The notes under the pieces are model-generated. The model saw only the letters and a list, made by a program, of their open reading frames with translations, was not told the DNA's origin and ran no database searches. 18,035 nt of DNA, from assembly GCA_947475855.1 (NCBI GenBank), contig CANJPN010000048.1, positions 1 through 18,035 of the forward strand, given 5' to 3'. The translations under genes and the position numbers were made by a program. Of this stretch, positions 8,414 through 14,506 are shown one piece after another (position 1 is the first letter of the stretch; every line of letters begins with the position of its first letter). The stretch comes from Bradyrhizobiaceae bacterium. Lineage in GTDB: Bacteria; Pseudomonadota; Alphaproteobacteria; Rhizobiales; Hyphomicrobiaceae.

Positions 8414-9487
8414 TCAATTGCCCACCGCGCCACCTGCCTCAGGTGGCTGGTCCACTCCGGTTCTCAGGGCGCCATGGAAGGCGTCGAGATCCGCCCGGAG
8501 ACGCTCAACGAGTCCGTGGGATGCCATGTCGTAGCCGAGATCGATGGCGCTCGCAAAGCCAAGCGCATCGGTGCCGCCGTGGCTCTTTATCGCCAGACCA
8601 TTGTGGCCGAGGAATGTGCCGCCGTTCACGCGCCGAGGGTCCATCTTTCGCTTTAATGCGCGAAATCCGCCTTGCGCGAGCAGGGCGCCGAATTTTGACA
8701 GCACCGAGCCGGTCATCGCTTCGCGCAGCCAGGTGCCTATCTGACGAGCGGTTCCTTCAGCGGTCTTCAGCGCAATATTGCCCGCGAAGCCCTCGACGAC
8801 CACGACATCGACCTTGCCTTGGCCGATGTCGTCGCCTTCGACATAGCCCGCGTATTCGAATGGCAGGCCCGAGGCGCCCTTCAGCCAAAGGTGTGCCTCC
8901 TTGACCTCCTCGGCCCCCTTGATCTCCTCTACGCCGACGTTGAGCAGGCCGACAGTGGGGCGTTCGAGATGGAACAAGGCGCGAGCCATGCCCGCTCCCA
9001 TAAGGGCGAAATCGCAGAGTTGACGAGAGGTTGCGCCGATATTGGCACCGACATCGAGCACGAGGGATTCGGCGCGAACGGTGGGCCAGATGGCCGCGAT
9101 CGCGGGGCGTTCGATGTCGCCGAGAGGCTTCAGCAGGAGCCGGTAGAGCGCCATCAGCGCGCCGGTGTTGCCAGCAGAAACAGCGACCGCGGCACGGCCC
9201 TCGCGGACGGCTTCCAGCGCCAGCCACATGCTCGAGCCCTTGCCGCGGCGGATCGCCTGGCTGGGCTTGGCGTCCATGGCGATGGTCTGGGTGGTGTGGA
9301 CGATTTCGACGCGGCCGGCGAGTTTCGGATCCTTTTCGACGAGGGGGCGGATGCGGGCCTCGTCGCCGAACATCAGGAAGCTGATCTGCGGATGCCGGAT
9401 CGCGGAGATCGATGCGCCGGGCACCACGACCTCTGGTCCGAAGTCGCCGCCCATGGCGTCCAAGGCGATTATGAGACTGCCCGGCAT
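8414..9487 (-). CDS. plsX: Phosphate acyltransferase PlsX
   Basis: PlsX converts acyl-ACP and phosphate into acyl-phosphate, the acyl donor for PlsY in phosphatidic acid synthesis. It is a soluble or peripherally bound cytoplasmic enzyme. The 357-aa product has the family length. Its signatures include the N-terminal IALDAMGGDFGP, RRGKGSSMW, AVSAGNTGALMA, LDVGANIG, LNVGVEEIKG, VEGFAGNIALKT and GGTFLGHNGLAIKSHG. The start is an ATG with only a weak SD. A 249-nt gap containing a hairpin separates it from the DUF177 gene upstream, and fabH follows directly. The plsX-fabH pair couples fatty-acid initiation with phospholipid synthesis, an arrangement conserved across many bacteria. Confidence 0.97.
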   Translation of the reverse strand: MPGSLIIALDAMGGDFGPEVVVPGASISAIRHPQISFLMFGDEARIRPLVEKDPKLAGRVEIVHTTQTIAMDAKPSQAIRRGKGSSMWLALEAVREGRAAVAVSAGNTGALMALYRLLLKPLGDIERPAIAAIWPTVRAESLVLDVGANIGATSRQLCDFALMGAGMARALFHLERPTVGLLNVGVEEIKGAEEVKEAHLWLKGASGLPFEYAGYVEGDDIGQGKVDVVVVEGFAGNIALKTAEGTARQIGTWLREAMTGSVLSKFGALLAQGGFRALKRKMDPRRVNGGTFLGHNGLAIKSHGGTDALGFASAIDLGYDMASHGLVERLRADLDAFHGALRTGVDQPPEAGGAVGN

Positions 9488-9532
9488 GCGGTTATCATTG
9501 CTTTCATTTAAATCGTGAAACGGATGGTCAGA

Positions 9533-9567
9533 CTTGGCGCCAGGTCTGGTCTTGCGTGCTTGGCGCC
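9533..9567. repeat. Paired 9-bp direct repeats upstream of plsX
   Basis: CTTGGCGCC occurs at 9533-9541 and again at 9559-9567 (GGCGCCAAG on the coding strand), 26 bp apart and 46-80 bp before the plsX start. Each copy contains the palindrome GGCGCC. Tandem sites at this distance could be an operator, but no regulator is known to me. Confidence 0.3.
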
Positions 9568-9656
9568 TATGGCGGACCGCTTTCGCGGCGTCGCCACATA
9601 GAAAGCGTCCCGATTCATCCCACAGTCATGCCTTCCGTTTGGCGGTATCACTTACC

Positions 9657-9681
9657 AAAAAGCGCTGCACCATAGCGCTTT
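9657..9681 (-). terminator. Hairpin with T-tract between DUF177 gene and plsX
   Basis: On the minus strand AAAGCGCT and AGCGCTTT form a perfect 8-bp stem around the 7-nt loop ATGGTGC, and the 3' arm runs into five T residues. This has the form of an intrinsic terminator or attenuator, 56-80 nt after the DUF177 stop codon. The same bases can be read as a promoter (TTGTCA at 9696-9691 and TATGGT at 9674-9669, spacing 16) whose -10 box lies inside the dyad. An operator is therefore the main alternative. Confidence 0.45.
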
Positions 9682-9736
9682 GCGAGAAGGTGACAACCGG
9701 TTTGTCGCTTGGCCGAGGACCGCGGATCCCCAGTCA

Positions 9737-10294
9737 TTATTCGTCTTTCTTCGGCTTCCACCCGGCCAATGCAGAGAAGGGATTGGCAGGGCCCGGCTCG
9801 GTAGGGCCGGCCTCGTGTTTTTCCAGGGCTGCACCGGGTGCACGGGGGTAAGCCGGCAATGCCGCTGCCAACGTTTCCGCAATGATCCGGCCGACCTCCA
9901 GCCGATTGTGTTCCAAGGGCTCGTACTCCGTGACCTCGAGCACGATCAGCTCATCACCGAGCTTGCCCTGAGGCTCCTGCGGCGCATCGGAGCGGAACTC
10001 GACCTGGATCTGGTCCTCGATGGTGGAGCGGACTGGATCGAGGGTGACGATGCAGGATTGCACCACGTCGGCTATCAGCGTGCCTTCGAGGCGATAGCGG
10101 CCGCCAGAGAGGGGCTTGATGTGATAGCGGACCTCCAAGCGGTCGACAGTGGGGATGTCGAGCGAGCGGGCGAGCAGCCCGCATTCCTCTGGTGTGGCCT
10201 TGCGCTGGACATCTTTTCCTCGGGAGGGAATGTCCGTGGTCAGGTCGACCCAGGTCTGGGTTATTCCGGTGTCTGTCTTCTCGGGTTCATGCAT
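9737..10294 (-). CDS. DUF177 (YceD-type) protein
   Basis: This 185-aa protein is the DUF177/YceD homologue that usually precedes plsX. Supporting sequence includes the central VVQSCIVTLDPV with its conserved cysteine and the acidic EDQIQVEFR segment. The family tail GRIIAETLAAALPAYPRAPGA and the C-terminal NPFSALAGWKPKKDE are also present. Homologues have been linked to accumulation of 23S rRNA (plants and E. coli) and lie beside rpmF in many bacteria; alphaproteobacteria keep rpmF elsewhere, and none is seen here. The ATG at 10294 is followed by a second ATG two codons later. It begins 18 nt after the cytochrome chaperone gene, so the two are likely one transcript. The family is confident; the biochemical role is not settled. 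Confidence 0.88.
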   Translation of the reverse strand: MHEPEKTDTGITQTWVDLTTDIPSRGKDVQRKATPEECGLLARSLDIPTVDRLEVRYHIKPLSGGRYRLEGTLIADVVQSCIVTLDPVRSTIEDQIQVEFRSDAPQEPQGKLGDELIVLEVTEYEPLEHNRLEVGRIIAETLAAALPAYPRAPGAALEKHEAGPTEPGPANPFSALAGWKPKKDE

Positions 10295-10312
10295 GTCTAA
10301 AAATCCGTGAAT

Positions 10313-10864
10313 TCAGTCGGTTATGTTGGGAAATGAGATCGCTCCCAGCTTGATTTCAGCAAGAGTTGCGCGGGACAGCCGCTCCTGGGACGTGACAACA
10401 TAAGCGGCGATGCGGCGGGCGCCGGCAGTGGGTTCGGTGGTCTCGAGAACATGAGACGCGATCAGGGCAGACAAGCCTTCGTGGTCCTGTTTGTCGAGGG
10501 CGCCACCATAATCGCGGATTCGGTCGAACAGGGCGGCGGCGGCTTTTTTGACCTTGCGGGCGACCGATATGTCGCTGACGCCCATCTCGCGCATACAGTC
10601 GTCCATATCGGTTACGAAGGTCTCGGAGATGGTCTGGGAGAGGGCCGATCCGGCATCTCCTTCCTTCGCAAGCCGGCGCAACAACAGAACGACATGGAGT
10701 ACGATCATCTCGAGCCGGCCCTCCGGTGTGTCCGGCACGCCGTGGACGGCATAGAACGCTGGCGTGCGGGCCTGCGCCACGAGGAGGCCATAAAGGTCTG
10801 TTGCCGTGCCGTCGTGGGATTTGCGGCGGGTCAGTACGTCCCACAGCGAGCGTTTGGCGGTCAT
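10313..10864 (-). CDS. Ubiquinol-cytochrome c chaperone family protein (Cbp3-like)
   Basis: The product is 183 aa from the ATG at 10864. The frame extends to a TTG at 10936, but those 24 polar residues do not look like the family. The family (Cbp3/UQCC1-like, CBP3 in mitochondria) helps assemble the cytochrome bc1 complex. Recognisable stretches are LYGLLVAQARTPAFYAVHGVPDTPEGRLEMIVLHVVLLLRRL (written here only as a landmark at residues 24-65 of the product), then SETFVTDMDDCMREMGVSD and VARKVKKAAAALFDR. It heads the operon with DUF177 and is divergent from bamE, a gene order common in Hyphomicrobiales. The call of family is firm; participation in bc1 assembly is inferred from homology. Confidence 0.87.
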   Translation of the reverse strand: MTAKRSLWDVLTRRKSHDGTATDLYGLLVAQARTPAFYAVHGVPDTPEGRLEMIVLHVVLLLRRLAKEGDAGSALSQTISETFVTDMDDCMREMGVSDISVARKVKKAAAALFDRIRDYGGALDKQDHEGLSALIASHVLETTEPTAGARRIAAYVVTSQERLSRATLAEIKLGAISFPNITD

Positions 10865-11157
10865 GGGACGATCCAAGGTCTGCGTTGTTCGTTGATGCAG
10901 GACGTGTGTGGTCGGATCAGGCGTCTTGGTCGGCAAGTTGGGACATGTGGGTTCGGGGTTCCATTCTATTCACATACGGCTGTCGGGGCTCGCATTGCAA
11001 ACAGCAGGTCCGGCGCGGTATGCGCTGAGGGAGTGCAACACCGAATCGCCGGGTGCTGGCTGGTCGGTGTTGGTGGGTCACCCGAATCGTCGACTTGCCG
11101 GTGTTCGGCAGTGGCGCGAAGGTGGCGGCAGAAGGGTTGAACCGGAACCGCAGGATT

Positions 11158-11182
11158 GCCAAGGCAAATCGAAGGCCTTGGC
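11158..11182 (+). other. 8-bp hairpin in the bamE leader
   Basis: GCCAAGGC (11158-11165) and GCCTTGGC (11175-11182) pair perfectly around a 9-nt loop. The structure ends 46 nt before the bamE ATG and lacks a T-tract. It could be a leader RNA structure or a dyad operator. Confidence 0.35.
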
Positions 11183-11213
11183 GGTGTTGGCGGGTACGTC
11201 CGGGATCTTCCTC

Positions 11214-11220
11214 GGGGGAA
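11214..11220 (+). promoter_or_regulatory. Ribosome binding site for bamE
   Basis: The purine run GGGGGAA lies 8 nt before the ATG at 11229. It selects this start from a frame that is open back to 10908. Confidence 0.6.
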
Positions 11221-11228
11221 GACGGCAG

Positions 11229-11720
11229 ATGCAGGATTTCACCCAGATTATTGCGCGCGGCGCGCCGGCCCGGTCGACCGGACGAGGGCTGCTGGCGGCA
11301 GCTATCGTTGCTGCTGCTGCTATGGTTTCGGGATGCAGTACGGTCGTGACCAAGCACGGCACCCAGCTTTCAGAGCAGGATGTAAGCCAAGTCGCGCAAG
11401 GCATGTCGCAGGACCAGGTGCGGCAGGTGCTCGGCAGCCCGGCGACCGTCGCGGCAGTAGGTCGCGGCGATGCCTACTACTACATTTCCAGCACCATGCA
11501 GCAGAGTGCATTCTTCAAGCCGACCGAGGTCGACCGGCAGGTGCTTGCGATCTATTTCACTCAGGGCGGGAAGGTCGAGCGGGTCGCCAACTACGGCATC
11601 AAGGATGGCAAGGTCTTCGATTTCATCAGTCGTACGACGCCGTCGGCAAATACGAACGATCAGGGCATCGTTCAGCAGTTGTTCCGCAACCTCGGGCAGC
11701 GCCAGTTGTTCGGCGGATAG
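11229..11720 (+). CDS. bamE: Outer membrane assembly lipoprotein BamE (SmpA/OmlA)
   Basis: BamE is a small lipoprotein of the BAM complex, which folds beta-barrel proteins into the outer membrane. From the ATG at 11229 the product has 163 aa. A positively charged N-region and a long Ala-rich hydrophobic segment end in the lipobox VSGC with C36. The SmpA/OmlA domain follows: GTQLSEQDVSQVAQGMSQDQVRQVLGSP (residues 44-71, landmark only), then a YYYISS strand and an ATYFTQ-like AIYFTQGGKVERV. The C-terminal TTPSANTNDQGIVQQLFRNLG tail is like alphaproteobacterial OmlA. A strong SD lies 8 nt upstream. It is monocistronic or leads into the downstream copper genes 115 nt away, which is not close enough to decide. 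Confidence 0.92.
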   Translation: MQDFTQIIARGAPARSTGRGLLAAAIVAAAAMVSGCSTVVTKHGTQLSEQDVSQVAQGMSQDQVRQVLGSPATVAAVGRGDAYYYISSTMQQSAFFKPTEVDRQVLAIYFTQGGKVERVANYGIKDGKVFDFISRTTPSANTNDQGIVQQLFRNLGQRQLFGG

Positions 11721-11835
11721 TTGCCGGCGCTTCGCCGAACGGGAATGCGCGCGCTGCCGCGGCGCCTTTCGGAAGGCCGGCGGCTGCGACAGATGGCTGG
11801 CTGTCGGCTGAGGCGACCGCGACTATTGTAAGACC

Positions 11836-12258
11836 ATGATGGGCCGGCCGCGCGATCATCGTCAGTGGATTGCAGCATGGACCGCAATGGCGGCTATGGT
11901 GCTGCAATTGCTTGCGGTTGTGTTCCACACGCCCGGGTCGTCCCGTCTGGTGGTTCCCGACGCCGTCGCTGGCTTGCATTCGGTGCTGATCTGCACCGCT
12001 CACGGCACGCAGAGCATCACGCTCGACGCGGATGGCAATCCTGCGGAGTCGCCTTCAGAGCCCGGCGATTCTGGCAGCCGGTGTCAGATTTGTAATGTAC
12101 TGGGCTCGCTGTCATTGACTGCGCCGGTCGACCGGGCCGCGCTGGATGCTCCTCGATCATCGCATTTTTCGGTGTTGATCGAGCAGTACGTCTTACCGGC
12201 CGGCACGGATGCTGGCATTCATCGCAATCGTGGGCCGCCTTCGCGCTCGGTTGTCTAG
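11836..12258 (+). CDS. DUF2946 family membrane-anchored protein, copper-linked
   Basis: The product is 140 aa with one hydrophobic segment at residues 11-30 (WIAAWTAMAAMVLQLLAVVF), so it is likely secreted or anchored with its bulk outside the cytoplasm. Cysteines and histidines are placed as in DUF2946 proteins: ICTAHG (C53, H56), CQIC (C83, C86) and the C-terminal RGPPSRS. These could bind a metal. DUF2946 genes often lie beside copper uptake or copper chaperone genes, and here a PCu(A)C gene follows 97 nt later. A copper role is therefore likely but inferred from context. The start is one of two adjacent ATGs, with little SD; a start upstream is not excluded. The third usual partner, a TonB-dependent receptor, is absent. 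Confidence 0.7.
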   Translation: MMGRPRDHRQWIAAWTAMAAMVLQLLAVVFHTPGSSRLVVPDAVAGLHSVLICTAHGTQSITLDADGNPAESPSEPGDSGSRCQICNVLGSLSLTAPVDRAALDAPRSSHFSVLIEQYVLPAGTDAGIHRNRGPPSRSVV

Positions 12259-12342
12259 ATCAATCGACGCTCTTCCGACGGCTCAGCGTTCGGCTAGATT
12301 TGCCGACGGCCGCCGATGCGAGCGATGTCATTCCGTTTTTGC

Positions 12343-12347
12343 GAAGG
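12343..12347 (+). promoter_or_regulatory. Ribosome binding site for the PCu(A)C gene
   Basis: GAAGG lies 8 nt before the ATG at 12356. It supports this start over the frame's opening at 12209, which would overlap the DUF2946 gene. Confidence 0.6.
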
Positions 12348-12355
12348 CTATCCCC

Positions 12356-12886
12356 ATGATAAATATGCTGTCGTTCGTGCGGCGCGCAGGGCGCGTGCGC
12401 GACGTACTTTTCGCCGCTGCGCTGGCGCTGGTCGCAACAGCCGCAACGACGCGGGCCCAAGCTCACGACTACACTCTCGGTGACATCAAGATCGCGCATC
12501 CGTGGAGCCGGGCGACGCCCGGTGGTGCGAAGGTTGCCGGTGGCTTCATGAAGCTGACCAATAACGGCAAGGAGGCTGATCGATTGATCGGCGGCTCGTT
12601 AATCGTCGCAGGTCAGTTCGAGGTCCACGAGACCCGCATGCAGGACAATGTCATGCGCATGCGGCGGTTGGAGAAAGGGCTCGAAATTCCGGCCGGTGCC
12701 ACAGTCGAATTACGGCCGGGTTCGTATCACGTGATGTTCATCGGGTTGCAGTCGGGTCTAAAGGAAGGCGAGCGCGTAAATGGTACGCTAATTTTCGAGA
12801 AGGCCGGGAAGGTCGAGGTGGAGTACAAGATCGAAGCTCTCGGTGGCCAACCTGCTGGCGGAAAGGCCGGGACTGGTCATCACTGA
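12356..12886 (+). CDS. Periplasmic copper chaperone PCu(A)C
   Basis: This 176-aa protein carries Cu(I) in the periplasm, and homologues deliver copper to the CuA or CuB centre of cytochrome c oxidases. A signal peptide is clear, with basic residues, a hydrophobic AAALALVATAA core and a likely cleavage after AQA36. The copper ligands are visible: H91 in VHETRM, M102, and H125/M127 in SYHVM, fitting H-X10-M and then HXM. The gap from M102 to H125 is 22 residues, one more than the usual 21. The tail GTGHH could add weak metal binding. It forms a pair with the DUF2946 gene upstream. No oxidase subunits or Sco/Cox11 genes are in the window, so the client is unknown. Confidence 0.9.
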   Translation: MINMLSFVRRAGRVRDVLFAAALALVATAATTRAQAHDYTLGDIKIAHPWSRATPGGAKVAGGFMKLTNNGKEADRLIGGSLIVAGQFEVHETRMQDNVMRMRRLEKGLEIPAGATVELRPGSYHVMFIGLQSGLKEGERVNGTLIFEKAGKVEVEYKIEALGGQPAGGKAGTGHH

Positions 12887-13070
12887 GAGTTGGGTTAACT
12901 CAATGTTGTCGGGCGGCATAGCGTAGAGCAGGAGATAGGCCTAAGCGCCTTCTCGCCTGCGGCGCTCTCGCCTTGCCGCTTGACGCTGGGGCTTGCGCTT
13001 TGCGACAGATGTTTTCCTTCCCGCGCCGGTTCCGGTCGGGGTACCATGTGCGCGGGAGTGCAAGGCGGCA

Positions 13071-13307
13071 ATGAACAGGATCGACAAGCTGTTCGGGCTT
13101 CGGGGCGAAGCTCGCGTCCGCTACATGCACGGCGAGTTCCAGGTGCTGGCACCAGGCGATTTCGTCCGCTGCGCCGTTACCGGACAGATCGTTACGTTGA
13201 CCGATCTCAGATATTGGAACGTCGAGCTACAGGAACCTTACGCCTCGGCCGAGGTGTCAATGCAGCGCTATGTGGAACTGCGCCAGAAGGGGCGTATCAA
13301 GGTCTGA
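13071..13307 (+). CDS. DUF2093 protein
   Basis: This 78-aa cytoplasmic protein begins MNRIDKLFGL and contains RYMHGEFQVLAPGDFV, RCAVTGQ and LRYWNVE. It ends in ELRQKGRIKV. This is the DUF2093 pattern found in Hyphomicrobiales, often close to lpxK. No function is known to me. The ATG at 13071 has AAGG 5 nt upstream, with a further GGGAG at 13054. The frame is open to 12993, but the additional 26 residues look non-family. It converges on lpxK over a 131-nt gap. Confidence 0.82.
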   Translation: MNRIDKLFGLRGEARVRYMHGEFQVLAPGDFVRCAVTGQIVTLTDLRYWNVELQEPYASAEVSMQRYVELRQKGRIKV

Positions 13308-13339
13308 TTTCCTGCACCGATAGTGTCGACCGCAAATGG

Positions 13340-13364
13340 GTGCGCCACTCGTGCTGCGGCGCAC
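13340..13364. other. Hairpin between convergent DUF2093 gene and lpxK
   Basis: GTGCGCC (13340-13346) and GGCGCAC (13358-13364) form a perfect 7-bp GC-rich stem around an 11-nt loop. It lies 33-57 nt past the DUF2093 stop and about 75-100 nt past the lpxK stop. It could help end transcription from either side, but no T-tract follows on either strand. Confidence 0.3.
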
Positions 13365-13438
13365 TGATGGAGGTGCTATTGCCGTCGCATCGTGCAGTTC
13401 GTCTTGGAGTGCCTCGCCGTTTCCGCGAGCGATAGTCC

Positions 13439-14506
13439 TCACGTCTTGCCCTGTTCCTTTCGGCGGGTGAGCAAAGCCGCGTTGACTAACGAAGCGAGCC
13501 TGAGTTCCTCGCGTTGATCCAGCTTCATGCGGATCGGCAACGCGATTGCCTTCTCGCGTAATTCGGCGCGCGCACCCGGGTATCCGGCGAGGCGCACGAG
13601 ATCCTTCTCCGTCGTGACGATCCGGGCCTCGAGGCGGCGTGCATCGGCCAAGATCCTGGTCGCATCGGTGTCGGTGAAGGCGTAATGGTCGTTGAACGGC
13701 GCGCGCGCGGTAATCGTTGCGCCAAGCTGCTCGAGCAACGAATAGAACCTGTCGGGATTGGCGATTCCCGAGACTGCCAGCACGGGTGTGCCTCGAAGGT
13801 CGAGATCGGCCGTATCGGCCTCGATGCCAGCTTCGATGACTGGACCATGGAAGGTATTGCGCAAATGGGTTGCGGTCTGTTGGACACGTGCTGGATCGGC
13901 GCCCGGCGAAGTGTTGACCACGACGGCGTCCGCCAAAGCGAACTGGGTCTCGATCGTGGCACGCAGGGGACCGGCTGGGATCACGTGGCCGTTGCCCAGG
14001 CCGCGAACCGCATCGACAACGGCGATGGCGAGGTCCTTGGCAAGGGCGGGGTTCTGCATGCCGTCGTCCATGACGATCACTGTCGGCGGTGACAGTCCGA
14101 AATCGGCTGCTGCCAATTGCGCGCCCATGACGCGATCACGGGCGACGATCACCGGAGCATGGCGCGCCAACAGGAGCGGCTCGTCGCCGACGTCGCAGGC
14201 GTTATCGAGCGCTGGGTTGACGCGATGGGGGCCGTGAAGGCGGCCGCCGTAACCGCGTGTCAGGAATACGGGGCGCTCACCGCCTGCGATCAGCAAACGA
14301 GCGATCAGGATAGACAGGGGCGTCTTGCCGGTGCCGCCGGCGGTGAAGTTGCCGACGCAGATGACTGGTAGGGCCGCGCGCTGGGGCTTGCCGCGTGCGA
14401 GGCGGCGGGCGGCCGACCATCCCCAGATCTGTGACACGGGGCGGAGCAATCGATGCTGCCATCCGCCTTGTTCACGGTACCACCAAGCCGGCTCACGAAC
14501 CGGCAC
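13439..14506 (-). CDS. lpxK: Tetraacyldisaccharide 4'-kinase (lipid A kinase)
   Basis: LpxK phosphorylates the 4' position of the lipid A disaccharide using ATP, at the inner face of the inner membrane. The 355-aa product carries the family N-terminus REPAWWYRE, a Walker A-like loop VGNFTAGGTGKTP (about 51-63), the RGYGG motif (84-88) and DDGMQN (147-152). The C-terminal VTTEKDLVRL is also typical. The start is a GTG preceded by GAGGGAG at 7 nt spacing, located within the waaA coding end. The two genes overlap by 14 nt, so they are probably translationally coupled. The order waaA then lpxK is the usual Hyphomicrobiales arrangement. Confidence 0.95.
   Translation of the reverse strand: MPVREPAWWYREQGGWQHRLLRPVSQIWGWSAARRLARGKPQRAALPVICVGNFTAGGTGKTPLSILIARLLIAGGERPVFLTRGYGGRLHGPHRVNPALDNACDVGDEPLLLARHAPVIVARDRVMGAQLAAADFGLSPPTVIVMDDGMQNPALAKDLAIAVVDAVRGLGNGHVIPAGPLRATIETQFALADAVVVNTSPGADPARVQQTATHLRNTFHGPVIEAGIEADTADLDLRGTPVLAVSGIANPDRFYSLLEQLGATITARAPFNDHYAFTDTDATRILADARRLEARIVTTEKDLVRLAGYPGARAELREKAIALPIRMKLDQREELRLASLVNAALLTRRKEQGKT

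Larger units (their letters stand above)
10865..11228. other. Divergent intergenic region upstream of bamE
   Basis: About 364 bases separate the cytochrome chaperone and bamE starts, enough for two promoters. I see no confident -35/-10 pair. The clear structure is a hairpin at 11158-11182 near the bamE start, plus a smaller TGCCG/CGGCA stem at 11097-11111. Open frames crossing here have no family-like sequence. Confidence 0.5.

Noticed and set aside
9488..9736. A possible rpmF (ribosomal protein L32) gene between DUF177 and plsX
   Set aside because: This order is common outside alphaproteobacteria, but no L32-like frame occurs here on either strand.
10908..11228. N-terminal extension of bamE back to 10908
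   Set aside because: It would bury the lipoprotein signal peptide 107 residues inside the protein. The strong SD before 11229 marks the real start.
12887..12901. GAGTT/AACTC palindrome directly after the PCu(A)C stop
   Set aside because: The 5-bp AT-rich stem is too weak to call a terminator.
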